64,000 bases of DNA from an uncultured Pseudomonadota bacterium (lineage in GTDB: Bacteria > Pseudomonadota > Gammaproteobacteria > Steroidobacterales > Woeseiaceae): contig CAJXJW010000001.1 of assembly GCA_913055625.1 (NCBI GenBank), forward strand, positions 434,001 through 498,000, in the 5' to 3' direction. The notes under the pieces are model-generated. The model saw nothing but the letters and a program-made list of their open reading frames with translations, made no database searches and was not told the DNA's origin. Numbering within the stretch: position 1 is the first letter of the stretch; each line of letters starts with the position of its first letter. The position numbers and the translations under genes were made by a program. Positions 37,766 to 45,721 of this stretch are shown piece after piece.

Positions 37766-37785
37766 GCGCCGCCGCGAAGCGGCGC
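37766..37785. terminator. Hairpin between convergent HDOD and PilZ genes
   Basis: GCGCCGC-CGCGAA-GCGGCGC, a perfect 7-base stem in the 30-base gap between convergent genes. It could serve both strands; no T-run is present. Confidence 0.5.
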
Positions 37786-37792
37786 AACCGAT

Positions 37793-38398
37793 CTAGAGCG
37801 AATCGAGCTGGAGACGACGCATCCGCAGCGTCTCCGATTCGCGGCTGAACATGTGCTGGATCAGGGTCTCGCGCAGCTCCGGCTTCATGTCGTGAAACTC
37901 GACGGCGATGCCGTGGCTCAGTTTCGGGTCGCTGCTGTCCGGCGGCGGGACCTCCCGGACCACCGTCGCGAACGCGTCGACGAAGCGGTTGTCGGACTCG
38001 AGCAGGAACTCGATCAGCAGTTTCGTGCCGACCGGTATCGCCTGCGACGACGAGAACACGATGCCGTCCGCGCTCAGCTCACAGACCTGCGGCGTGGTAT
38101 TCGCGAGCTCTGTTCGCAGCTTCTGCAACTCCGGCATCTGCTGAACGATGACGTTCACCTTGTCGTTCAGCAGGCTGAGGCACCGCGCGACGGGGCTCGA
38201 ATCAGCGTTGAGCCGCTGCATCTCCGCACCGATTCGTGCATCGATGTCCGCCATGGCCGAGGCCACGCGCGCGCCGAGCCCGTGGCGCAGGCGTCGTCGT
38301 TCCAGGCCCTCGTTGAAGTCGAGGTCGCTTAAGGGTTCGTACCGGAGGTACACCGTTTCGCGAACGCGAAAGGACCGTCTCTGTTGCGTGTCGTTCAT
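37793..38398 (-). CDS. PilZ-type c-di-GMP receptor in stator operon
   Basis: A 201-residue cytoplasmic protein. An arginine motif RRSFR lies at residues 7-11, a helical insert (about 40-100) follows, then the second PilZ signature as ELSADG (the usual form is D/NxSxxG). The C-terminal half is beta-rich and ends in a helix. It follows pomB by 4 bases on the same strand, so it is made with the stator. By analogy with YcgR-like proteins it may brake or tune the motor when c-di-GMP is high. The split layout and Glu at the first motif position make binding uncertain. Confidence 0.75.
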   Translation of the reverse strand: MNDTQQRRSFRVRETVYLRYEPLSDLDFNEGLERRRLRHGLGARVASAMADIDARIGAEMQRLNADSSPVARCLSLLNDKVNVIVQQMPELQKLRTELANTTPQVCELSADGIVFSSSQAIPVGTKLLIEFLLESDNRFVDAFATVVREVPPPDSSDPKLSHGIAVEFHDMKPELRETLIQHMFSRESETLRMRRLQLDSL

Positions 38399-38402
38399 AG
38401 CG

Positions 38403-39302
38403 CTACTCTCCTGCGCTCGCGAGTTCGGGCAGACTGCCGTTCTCGATGCTCATTTGGCGAAGCTGGTCGAGTTCGCCGCCGCGGACGATGGCAATGTCGA
38501 CGCGCCGGTTCTTGGCGCGGTTCTCGGCCGTGTCGTTCGCTGCGCGCGGCTCGGTATCGGCATGGCCCGTTACCGTGATGCGGGCCGGGTCGATGGGGGA
38601 GACGTCGAGCACCTGGTGCGCGACGGAAACCGCGCGCGACGTCGACAGTTCCCAGTTGGAACGAAATCGAGGTGTCGATATCGGGACGTTGTCAGTGTGG
38701 CCGGAGATCGTCACCTCGCCGCTGTTGTCGTCGATGAGACGTGCAATCTTCGTCAGGACCGGCAGGAATTCCGGCCGCACGTCGGCCATGCCGGAGTCGA
38801 AAGACGCGTTTTCCATGATGTGAATCGTGACGCGCAGCCCCTCCGTTTCGATGGAGACGTAGCCGCGCTCGATCTCCTCTTTCAGCGCGATGCGCAAGCG
38901 CTGCGCGTGCTTGCGCGTTTCCTCGATCTCCTCGAGTTCCCGGTTCAGCGCGTCGAGCGTGCTCTTGTTGGAGTCTATCGTGAACTGCCGCACCGTATTG
39001 ATCGGCGTGTCCTCGGGTTTGCCGGGGCTGAACTCGCGCGCCACGACGCTCGTGCCTTTCGGAATCGACTTGGCTTCTACGTCGGCCTGCACGCCGAAGG
39101 CTTCTCGCATCGAACCCGACAGCTGCTTGAACTTCAGGACGTCCATCTCCGAGAACGCGAGCAGCAGTACGAAGAAGCACATCAGCAACGTCATCAGGTC
39201 GGCGAATGTCATCACCCAGCCGGGGAGGCCGGGCTTTGCAGCCTGTTCTGCCGTGACGTCCACTTGGCGAGATGACGCGGGGCGCTTAGTCCGCCGCGTC
39301 AC
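38403..39302 (-). CDS. pomB: Sodium-type flagellar stator protein PomB (MotB family)
   Basis: A 299-residue stator B subunit. The single transmembrane helix (about 29-51) is GWVMTFADLMTLLMCFFVLL followed by LAFSEMDVLKFKQ, close to PomB; Asp35 is the ion-binding residue. A plug-like region follows, then an OmpA-like peptidoglycan-binding domain with SGHTDNVPI and NRRVDIAIV. It overlaps the pomA end by 17 bases. The similarity to PomB rather than H+-type MotB suggests sodium drive; sequence alone does not prove it. Confidence 0.9.
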   Translation of the reverse strand: MTRRTKRPASSRQVDVTAEQAAKPGLPGWVMTFADLMTLLMCFFVLLLAFSEMDVLKFKQLSGSMREAFGVQADVEAKSIPKGTSVVAREFSPGKPEDTPINTVRQFTIDSNKSTLDALNRELEEIEETRKHAQRLRIALKEEIERGYVSIETEGLRVTIHIMENASFDSGMADVRPEFLPVLTKIARLIDDNSGEVTISGHTDNVPISTPRFRSNWELSTSRAVSVAHQVLDVSPIDPARITVTGHADTEPRAANDTAENRAKNRRVDIAIVRGGELDQLRQMSIENGSLPELASAGE

Positions 39303-40050
39303 CCTCCTTGCGTTTCGAACGAGGCAGGTAGGCTTCGAGCAGGTTTTCGATCACGCGCGGGTTCTGGCCGCTCTGGATGCTCAGCAGCGCGTCGATGATC
39401 AGTGACTTGTTCATGTTCTCCTCGCGGCTGCGAACTGCCAGTTTGTCCGCGATCGGCAGCGCGATCATGTTTGCGAGGATCGCACCGTATAGCGTCGTCA
39501 GGAGCGCCACGGCCATCGCGGGCCCGATCTTTTTCGGATCATCCATGTTCGCGAGCATCTGCACGAGGCCGATCAGCGTACCGATCATGCCCATTGCGGG
39601 GCCCACGTCGCCGATGGCCTTGAAGATGTCCTGTCCGTCGCTGTGCCGGCGCAGGGTTTGCGCGAGATCCTTCTGCAGCATCGCGCGCACCGTATCCGCT
39701 GGGTGCCCGTCGATCAGCAGGCCGAGGCCGTTCTTCATGAAGGAGTCCTTGATCTCGCGGTCTTCCAGCGACAACAGGCCGCCCTGGCGCGCAGCCTTGG
39801 CGAGATCGACGGCTTCCTCGATCAGTTCCTCAGCGTTCATCGGGCGGTACAGAAAAGCCTTGACGGCGATCGACGCGGCACCGAAGAACTTGCCCAGGCT
39901 GAACTTCATCATCGTGACGAGCGCGGTGCCGCCGAGTACGACGAGAATCGACGGCGTGTTCACGAAGGTCCCCGCCGAACCGCCGAGGAAAATCGATACC
40001 AACACAATCGCCAGGGCCCCGAAAAGCCCGATGAGTGTCGCAAGGTCCAA
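39286..40050 (-). CDS. pomA: Sodium-type flagellar stator protein PomA (MotA family)
   Basis: A 254-residue four-helix stator A subunit. MDLATLIGLFGALAIVLVSI starts the protein like PomA; GDVGPAMGMIGTLIGLVQML and GPAMAVALLTTLYGAILANM are the conserved helices 3 and 4 that line the ion path. The cytoplasmic loop (about 60-150) carries the charged residues that contact FliG. It heads the pomA-pomB-PilZ operon, with a sigma-28 box about 45 bases upstream. Confidence 0.93.
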   Translation of the reverse strand: MDLATLIGLFGALAIVLVSIFLGGSAGTFVNTPSILVVLGGTALVTMMKFSLGKFFGAASIAVKAFLYRPMNAEELIEEAVDLAKAARQGGLLSLEDREIKDSFMKNGLGLLIDGHPADTVRAMLQKDLAQTLRRHSDGQDIFKAIGDVGPAMGMIGTLIGLVQMLANMDDPKKIGPAMAVALLTTLYGAILANMIALPIADKLAVRSREENMNKSLIIDALLSIQSGQNPRVIENLLEAYLPRSKRKEGDAAD

Positions 40051-40097
40051 GCTGGGCTCCTTCGAAACTGCGTGCCAGGGTTTGTTCTACTTACTTA

Positions 40098-40123
40098 TAT
40101 CGGCTGATTCGGCGCGCGCTTTA
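40098..40123 (-). promoter_or_regulatory. Sigma-28 promoter for pomAB-pilZ
   Basis: On the minus strand: TAAAG, 14 bases, GCCGATA. Both boxes and the spacing match the FliA consensus. It ends 48 bases before the pomA start, in the gap after the diguanylate cyclase gene. Confidence 0.82.
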
Positions 40124-40162
40124 GGGTGCGATGCAGCGACGGCCGGGGCCTGCGGGGACGGC

Positions 40163-41284
40163 TCAGTCCGGCGTCGGCGGGCCGAGAACGGCCCGGTCGC
40201 GGCCTTCTTTCTTTGCGACGTACAGTGCTTCGTCGGCGCGTTCGACGGCCGACTTGACGCAATCGGCCGTTTCGAGCTCCGTGTAGCCGATGGAGCAGGA
40301 AGCAATGGCCTCGTCGGGGGCGTCAGGGATGCGCACCTCCCGGACGTAGCCGAGGAAACGCTCGACGAGCTTCGTCGAGTTTGCGGCGGACGTGTCATTG
40401 AGAATGACGGCAAACTCGTCGCCGCCGTAGCGGGACACGAAGTCGCCCTTGCGGATGAAGGCCCGTGCGAGGCATTCGCCGACCTGGCGCAGCACCTCGT
40501 CGCCCGCCGCGTGTCCGTAACGGTCATTGATCTCTTTGAAGTTGTCGAGGTCGATCAGTGCCAGCGTTGCGGCCTGGTTCAGGATAAAGCGCGTGTTCAG
40601 GCTCTGCAGGATCGAGGCGTCGAACGCACGCCGGTTGTACGCGCCGGTCAGGGAGTCGCGCTTCATTTCCTCGCGCGCCGCGACCAGGTCCTGGCGCAGG
40701 TTCAGCATCCGTTCGTTGAGTTCCGATAGCTGCGACTCGTAGTGGCGTTTCTGCTCGGCGAACGTCTCACGGACCTGTTCAAACGTGACCGACAATGCTT
40801 CGCGTATCTCCGGCATCAGGCCGCGGCCGATCGCTTCCTCGATGTTCTGCAGGTTGCCGAGGACCGTCGACTCCGTGGCCTGGTCGCGTTCCCCGATACT
40901 CCGCAGTCCGGACACCAGGTCGGCGACCACGCTGCGATAGTCGTTCAGGCGCTCCGAGACGAACGACTTCTCCGCCTTCCGTCGATCAGCATAGAATTGC
41001 CGGACCATGGCCCACTGGCGCACACCCTGCGGACAGGCTTCGATACCGGCCGACTCTACGGGCGTCCCGTTCGCGACGTGGCTCGAATACTCCCGGCAGA
41101 CTTCCACGAAGGTGTCAGGGTCCATCTCGCCGTCGACGGGAAACGACTCGTCGCCCATCACGCGAATGACCGAGGAGAGGGTGTCGATTGCGCCGTCCGT
41201 CAGGGAATCGAGAGGTCGTGCCTGCGTGCCGGACGGCTCGCCGTCGCGATCTGCGTTACCCATGAGCCTGGCTACAAATGACAT
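40163..41284 (-). CDS. Diguanylate cyclase (GGDEF)
   Basis: A 373-residue cytoplasmic protein that would make c-di-GMP from two GTP. The C-terminal domain (about 210-365) has LTGAYNRRAFD, ALIDLDNFKEINDRYGHAAG and an intact RYGGDEFAV (GGDEF at 287-291). I see no RxxD inhibitory site just upstream of it. The N-terminal 200 residues are helical with a coiled-coil stretch (about 150-205) and no recognised sensor or membrane helix. It lies upstream of the stator operon but is read from its own promoter, so a local link to PilZ/stator is plausible. Confidence 0.9.
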   Translation of the reverse strand: MSFVARLMGNADRDGEPSGTQARPLDSLTDGAIDTLSSVIRVMGDESFPVDGEMDPDTFVEVCREYSSHVANGTPVESAGIEACPQGVRQWAMVRQFYADRRKAEKSFVSERLNDYRSVVADLVSGLRSIGERDQATESTVLGNLQNIEEAIGRGLMPEIREALSVTFEQVRETFAEQKRHYESQLSELNERMLNLRQDLVAAREEMKRDSLTGAYNRRAFDASILQSLNTRFILNQAATLALIDLDNFKEINDRYGHAAGDEVLRQVGECLARAFIRKGDFVSRYGGDEFAVILNDTSAANSTKLVERFLGYVREVRIPDAPDEAIASCSIGYTELETADCVKSAVERADEALYVAKKEGRDRAVLGPPTPD

Positions 41285-41593
41285 CAGTTCTGCCTCTTGT
41301 GTTCTTATTTTTTCAATTACGTACGATTCGGTCGCGGCGGCGCGATTTCACGTGTCTCACCCCTGAACTATCGGCGTAGCGCCATCGATCTTTAGGCTCA
41401 ATAGCGCGCATTTTTTGGCTGAATGTGGTCAAAAATATGCGCATATTCGCTCAGTTTGACAGTCAGTGGGTAGCATCGACCAGATAGGCGGGTACTATCC
41501 GGGGGGCTTGCTATAACTGGGTTGGTACGACTATATTGAGAACTCTAAGATCCCGTCTATAAACCCGACTGGACATAACGGAGACCGCCGGGC
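41285..41593. other. AT-richer divergent intergenic region
   Basis: A 309-base gap between the diguanylate cyclase (minus) and the split FleQ-like gene (plus). It is visibly lower in GC than the flanking genes. It holds a 14-base perfect palindrome (41434-41447), and a possible sigma-70 pair TTGCTA-N18-TATATT (about 41510-41539, plus). No coding frame is convincing, and no sigma-54 or sigma-28 box was found. Confidence 0.5.
41434..41447. repeat. Perfect 14-base palindrome AATATGCGCATATT
   Basis: AATATGCGCATATT reads the same on both strands. It lies in the middle of the divergent gap, 147 bases before the split FleQ-like gene, and could be an operator. Confidence 0.5.
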
Positions 41594-41857
41594 TTGTCAG
41601 CATCCAATCGGACGATCCTTATCCTTGGCGACGACCCGCAGGTCGCTCTGCACCTCAAAGAGCTGGTCGAGTTCATGGATGTCCCCCATGTCATTACCGC
41701 CATGCCGGGCGACTGGAAGGCACGGCTCGGCGACGGGCGGCTCGAAGCCCTGTTCGTGAACCCGGAACTGCCGGACGAGACGGTGTGCAGCGTCCTTGAC
41801 GAATTGTCCGAGTTCGACCCGAACGTGTCCGTCGTCATGCTCGAGGAAGCCGTGTGA
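41594..41857 (+). CDS. FleQ-like regulator, N-terminal receiver-like part
   Basis: An 87-residue frame, [20 protein letters not shown] then [20 protein letters not shown], resembling the N-terminal FleQ domain (the DW pair and spacing fit). It starts TTG at 41594, with GGAG about 10 bases upstream, and ends at a TGA that overlaps the next gene's GTG by 4 bases (GTGA). The domain stops short of its last helix; that helix appears to continue in the next frame. It is either one half of a split FleQ paralogue or the first part of a frameshifted gene. Confidence 0.65.
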   Translation: MSASNRTILILGDDPQVALHLKELVEFMDVPHVITAMPGDWKARLGDGRLEALFVNPELPDETVCSVLDELSEFDPNVSVVMLEEAV

Positions 41858-42993
41858 GAAATCGCGCCGGCCTCCGGGAGCGGTTTCCGTGGGCCAGGAT
41901 TCACTCCCTGACTTACCCGTTGCGGCTCGATTCCCTGCACGATGTGCTCGAGGAAATCCGGGCGTCGCACCTGCCCGTGCACAACGAGTCGCACCCACTT
42001 GGCGAGGGCAACCTGGTCGCCGCCAGCGCCGCGATGAAGGACGTCATTCGCCTCGTCGAGCAGGTCGCACCCTCGCAGGCCACTGTGCTGATCACCGGCG
42101 AGTCCGGGGCGGGCAAGGAGCTCGTCGCGCGCCGCATTCACGAATTGTCCGGCCGCAAGGGCGAATTCATCGCGGTGAACTGCGGCGCAATCCCGGAGAA
42201 CCTGCTCGAAAGCGAATTATTCGGCCACGAACGCGGCGCTTTTACCGGCGCGGTCAAGGCTCGTCCCGGCAAGTTCGAGCTGGCAAACGGTGGCACGTTC
42301 TTTCTCGACGAAATTGGCGACATGCCGCCGGTCATGCAGGTCAAGCTGCTGCGTGTTCTCGAGGAACGGGTCATCGAGCGCGTCGGCTCGACCACGAGTA
42401 TCCCGGTCGACGTGCGCCTGGTCGCGGCAACGCACCGCGACTTGCCGAAGCGTATCGCGAGCGCCGACTTCCGGGAGGACCTCTACTACCGGCTGAGCGT
42501 ATTCCCGATCGAGATTCCGCCGCTGCGCGAACGCCGAGACGACATCGTGCCGCTCGTGCAGGAGTTCGTGCGGCGCCTCGGCGAGAACGGCCGGACGCGG
42601 ATGCAACTGAGTGACGATGCGCTGCGGTGTCTCTGCGAATACGATTGGCCGGGGAACATCCGGGAGCTGTCGAACCTCATCGAGAGGCTCGTCGTGACCT
42701 GCCCGGGCGGGCAGGTCGATATCACGGACCTGCCACGCGCGATCAGCGGCCTCGAACGTATCGCGGCGGAGGATGAGGCGACGCCGGCCGCGCAGGGGCC
42801 GGTGCCGATTGCACCGCAACTGCCGGAAGGCGGTATTGCGCTCAAGGATTACCTCGACCAGGTGGAGCGCCGGTTGATCGAAGAGGCGCTGACCGACACG
42901 GACGGCGTCGTGCAGAAGGCGGCGGAAAAACTGGGCCTCGGGCGCACGACGCTGGTCGAGAAAATGCGGCGCTTCGACATCCACAAGCCCTGA
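41854..42993 (+). CDS. FleQ-like sigma-54 activator, AAA+ and HTH part
   Basis: A 379-residue frame. Residues 1-45 look like the end of a FleQ receiver ([20 protein letters not shown]). The AAA+ domain has Walker A GESGAGKE (82-89), GAFTGA (128-133) and FFLDEIGDM. The C-terminal helix-turn-helix is [20 protein letters not shown]. No LFRS motif is present. Together with the preceding frame it makes about 466 residues, a normal FleQ length. It is a second FleQ-type activator beside the one at 16 kb; its targets are unknown. Confidence 0.78.
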   Translation: MRNRAGLRERFPWARIHSLTYPLRLDSLHDVLEEIRASHLPVHNESHPLGEGNLVAASAAMKDVIRLVEQVAPSQATVLITGESGAGKELVARRIHELSGRKGEFIAVNCGAIPENLLESELFGHERGAFTGAVKARPGKFELANGGTFFLDEIGDMPPVMQVKLLRVLEERVIERVGSTTSIPVDVRLVAATHRDLPKRIASADFREDLYYRLSVFPIEIPPLRERRDDIVPLVQEFVRRLGENGRTRMQLSDDALRCLCEYDWPGNIRELSNLIERLVVTCPGGQVDITDLPRAISGLERIAAEDEATPAAQGPVPIAPQLPEGGIALKDYLDQVERRLIEEALTDTDGVVQKAAEKLGLGRTTLVEKMRRFDIHKP

Positions 42994-43085
42994 TTTTCGC
43001 GGAGCCTCCGCCGCGTGTCGCGGTGCGAAGGTCTTTGCCGCCCCGATGCTCGGGGCCGCCCGCCCGGCGACCCGTCGCAATAAAT

Positions 43086-43119
43086 GTCCAAGTCACACTA
43101 AGAGTAGTGTAATCTGGAC
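43086..43119. promoter_or_regulatory. Dyad operator for the Nudix regulator
   Basis: Outer arms GTCCA/TGGAC and inner arms ACACTA-AGAG-TAGTGT share one centre (43102.5). The dyad ends 11 bases before the NrtR-like start, a place typical for autoregulation. Confidence 0.7.
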
Positions 43120-43129
43120 ACCAGTCACT

Positions 43130-43801
43130 ATGCCGTACACCTACGATTACCCGCACCCCGCCGTTACGGTCGACGTCGCGGTCCTGACCGTCGAGGACGG
43201 TGCGTTGAAGATTCTCCTGATCCGGCGGGCGAACCCGCCGTTCGAAGGGGACTGGGCGCTGCCCGGCGGCTTCGTCGACATTGACGAAAGCCTGAAGCGC
43301 GCGGCGTGGCGGGAACTGGCCGAGGAGACCGGGGTGCACGCCGGCTTCCTGACGCAACTCGGAGCGTTCGGCCGTCCGGACCGCGACCCGCGGGAGCGCA
43401 TCATTACCGTGGCCTACTACGCGCTGCTGCCGGCCCGCCAGCTGCGGATCCGGGCCGACAGCGACGCGGCGGACGCGCGCCTGTTCGAGGTCGCCGCGCT
43501 GCCGGCACTGGCCGGGGATCATGGCCAGATCATCGCGCGCACGCTGTCGCGAGTCCGGGAACAGTCCGCCGACCTGGTGCTGCCGCTGCGCCTGCTGCCG
43601 GACAGGTTCACGATGAGCGAGTACCAGGTGGCCTGCGAGTGCGTGCTCGGTCAGTCCCTCGACAAGCGAAACTTCCAGAAGCGGGTCCAGGCCGCCGGCT
43701 GGCTGGAGTGCACGGGGGAGCAACGCCGGCGCGGCGCCCACCGGCCGGCGCGCCTGTACCGGCGCCGGGAGACGGCCGCGGATTCAGCGCCGATTCAGTG
43801 A
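43130..43801 (+). CDS. NrtR-like Nudix transcriptional regulator
   Basis: A 223-residue protein. The N-terminal Nudix domain keeps a full Nudix box (residues 47-69: G, five residues, E, seven residues, RELAEETGV). The C-terminal winged-helix-like half has LDKRNFQKRVQAAGWLE and ends RPARLYRRR, the NrtR pattern. NrtR proteins control NAD cofactor genes by sensing ADP-ribose; nadC lies 15 kb away in this window. The start at 43130 begins MPYTYDYPHP, the family N-terminus; the upstream frame covers the dyad operator. The intact box leaves open that it is an active hydrolase. Confidence 0.82.
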   Translation: MPYTYDYPHPAVTVDVAVLTVEDGALKILLIRRANPPFEGDWALPGGFVDIDESLKRAAWRELAEETGVHAGFLTQLGAFGRPDRDPRERIITVAYYALLPARQLRIRADSDAADARLFEVAALPALAGDHGQIIARTLSRVREQSADLVLPLRLLPDRFTMSEYQVACECVLGQSLDKRNFQKRVQAAGWLECTGEQRRRGAHRPARLYRRRETAADSAPIQ

Positions 43802-43852
43802 TGCTTCATCGACGATTCAGGCGGCCAGCGGCAATCTGGCGGTGACAGGGAA

Positions 43853-43870
43853 CGCCGGCCCGTGCCGGCG
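43853..43870 (+). terminator. GC hairpin after NrtR-like gene
   Basis: CGCCGGC-CCGT-GCCGGCG, a 7-base stem 50 bases after the stop and 25 bases before the next start. No T-run follows. Confidence 0.35.
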
Positions 43871-43895
43871 GCGCTGCGAACCCAGGGAGGGTGTC

Positions 43896-44114
43896 ATGGA
43901 AATCGTCTACGCAGCCGAACGTGCCTCGTTCGCGGCATTGATCAGCGAGCATTCCCGGGAGCCGGTGGATCCCGTGGACGTGCGCTACCGGGAGAACCCG
44001 GACGAGACCGGCAGCTTTTACATCGACTGGAAGTTGCACCACTATACGTTGCAGCCGGGCGGGAGGCTCGTGCGGCGCGCGACGTTGAGGAGGGTGCGAC
44101 GGGATGTTGATTGA
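43896..44114 (+). CDS. Small 72-residue protein of unknown function
   Basis: Starts ATG at 43896 with a strong AGGGAGG site 5 bases upstream. The protein (MEIVYAAERASFAALISEHS near the start) has no signal peptide, no Cys and a basic C-terminus (RRATLRRVRRDVD). I do not recognise it. Its end overlaps the next gene by 11 bases, so the two are likely coupled. Confidence 0.55.
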   Translation: MEIVYAAERASFAALISEHSREPVDPVDVRYRENPDETGSFYIDWKLHHYTLQPGGRLVRRATLRRVRRDVD

Positions 44115-44598
44115 CAGGTTGCCGGGCCGGACGGGGCGCCGTCGCGGCGCTGCGGCGTTCGTGCTCTGGATCGGAGCACTGGCTGTCGCCGCCGCGTTCG
44201 CGGGGGTGGACGAAGATCGCCGGGCCATAACGGCGATGCTTACGGACTTCCTGGCGAACGTCGGTGACATCGCCGTGCACGAGCGCTTCTGGGCAGACGA
44301 TCTCGTCTACACGTCTTCGGGCGGCGCGCGATTCGGCAAGCAGGACATCCTCGAGGGCATGCGCGCGGCGCCTCCCCGAGATTCCGATGCGCCGCCTGCG
44401 ATCTACACGGGCCGCGACGTCGATATACGGGTCTACGGGGACAGCGCCGTGCTCGCGTTTCGACTGGTCGCGACGAACGGCGGGGACGCGCCGGAAGAAT
44501 TCTTCAACACCGGGACCCTGGTGCGCCGCGACGGCCGCTGGCAGGTCGTCGCGTGGCAGGCGACGCGCATACCCGACGTGGACACGGCTCGCGACTGA
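44104..44598 (+). CDS. Exported NTF2-like/DUF4440-type protein
   Basis: A 164-residue protein with an N-terminal hydrophobic stretch (about 15-34, GAAAFVLWIGALAVAAAFAG) that looks like a signal peptide. The rest has the NTF2-like pattern: an early helix pair (ITAMLTDFLANVGDIAVHER), FWADDLVYTSSGG, then strands with a late W-rich end (GRWQVVAWQATRI). Such domains bind small ligands or act as enzymes; no active-site call is possible. It ends in TGATCA directly against the convergent hemolysin III gene. Confidence 0.65.
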   Translation: MLIDRLPGRTGRRRGAAAFVLWIGALAVAAAFAGVDEDRRAITAMLTDFLANVGDIAVHERFWADDLVYTSSGGARFGKQDILEGMRAAPPRDSDAPPAIYTGRDVDIRVYGDSAVLAFRLVATNGGDAPEEFFNTGTLVRRDGRWQVVAWQATRIPDVDTARD

Positions 44599-45270
44599 TC
44601 AGGCGGTCGCCGGCGTCGGCAGTACGAAGAAATACACCGCGACGAAATGGCACGCGCTGCCGCCCAGGACGAGCAGGTGGAAAATCGCGTGGCCGAACGG
44701 CAGCCGGGGAATGCTGTAGAACGCCGCACCCAGCGTATACGCAATGCCGCCGCTGACCAGCCAGACCATGCCGTCGCCGGGGAACGAAGCGACCAGCGGC
44801 TTGATGGCGAAGATGATTACCCAGCCCATGAAGACGTACATCAGCGTCGACAGGAGGTCGTAGCGGCCCGTGTAGAACAGCTTCAGCGTAATGCCCACTG
44901 CTGCCATGCCCCAGGTGACGCCGAACAGCGTCCAACCGATCCAGCCGTTGAGCGTGACGAGCGCAAAAGGCGTGTAGGTGCCGGCGATCAGCACGTAGAT
45001 GGCGGCGTGATCGAGTTTGCGCATGCGCGCGCGACGCAATTCGTCGCGGCTGCTGTGGTAGATCGTCGATGCGGCGTAGAGCAGGACCAGGCTGCCGCCG
45101 AAGATCGCGAAGCTGGTGACGTGCCAGGCATCGCCGTGGGCGATGGCCCGTAACAGCAGGAACACGAAGCCGACGATGCCGAGCACCAGGCCGGCGGCGT
45201 GCGTCAGCACGTTCAGCAGCTCTTCTGCCGGCGGATAGTGGTGATGCCGTCGTGCCGGTGTCGATGTCAT
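44599..45270 (-). CDS. PAQR/hemolysin III family membrane protein
   Basis: A 223-residue protein with about seven transmembrane helices. Family signatures are STIYHSSRDE, KLDHAAIYVLIAGTYTPFA and the C-terminal GHAIFHLLVLGGSACHF, which supply the conserved Ser, Asp and His that bind metal in related PAQR proteins. The role in bacteria is poorly known. The ATG at 45270 has GGTGA upstream; a GTG at 45285 is in frame. Confidence 0.9.
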   Translation of the reverse strand: MTSTPARRHHHYPPAEELLNVLTHAAGLVLGIVGFVFLLLRAIAHGDAWHVTSFAIFGGSLVLLYAASTIYHSSRDELRRARMRKLDHAAIYVLIAGTYTPFALVTLNGWIGWTLFGVTWGMAAVGITLKLFYTGRYDLLSTLMYVFMGWVIIFAIKPLVASFPGDGMVWLVSGGIAYTLGAAFYSIPRLPFGHAIFHLLVLGGSACHFVAVYFFVLPTPATA

Positions 45271-45378
45271 GGCGTCACCCTGCACGAGTCGCCGGACCGG
45301 CGCAAGCGCCGTCAGGCGCCGATGCGGCCGTCCCGGGTGCTAGACTCGCGGCACCGGCCACGACGAGGCGAGACAACC

Positions 45379-45717
45379 ATGGACCTGACCAGCACGCAGG
45401 GCGTCATTCTGTCAAACACGGAGACCGTCCCGGGAAAGACGATCGTCGAGTTCTACGGCGTCGTTACGGGCAATACCGTGCGCGCCAAGCACATCGGAAA
45501 GGACATCCTCGCGGGCCTGAAGAACATCGTGGGCGGCGAACTCAGGGCCTACACGGAACTCTTGCAGGATTCTCGCCTGGAAGCCACGGAACGCATGGTC
45601 GCGCAGGCGAAGTCCGTCGGCGCGAACGCCGTCGTCAACGTGCGCTTCGCGACCAGTTCCATCGCGCAGGGCGCCTCCGAGTTGTTCGCCTACGGCACCG
45701 CGGTGCGCGTGGAATGA
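45379..45717 (+). CDS. YbjQ family (UPF0145) protein
   Basis: A 112-residue cytoplasmic protein of the DUF74/YbjQ family: LSNTETVPGKTIVEFYGVVT, GGELRAYTELLQDSRLEATE and AVVNVRFATSSI match the compact fold known from structures. Family members form ring-like oligomers; function is not established. The start at 45379 gives the normal length (about 105-110). It is followed after 4 bases by a related membrane-anchored protein. Confidence 0.85.
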   Translation: MDLTSTQGVILSNTETVPGKTIVEFYGVVTGNTVRAKHIGKDILAGLKNIVGGELRAYTELLQDSRLEATERMVAQAKSVGANAVVNVRFATSSIAQGASELFAYGTAVRVE

Positions 45718-45721
45718 ACGC

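Noticed and set aside
41491-41516. Possible sigma-54 box (GGGGGGCTTGCT) before the split FleQ-like gene
   Set aside because: The -24 element does not match TGGCAC; only the TTGCT half is present.
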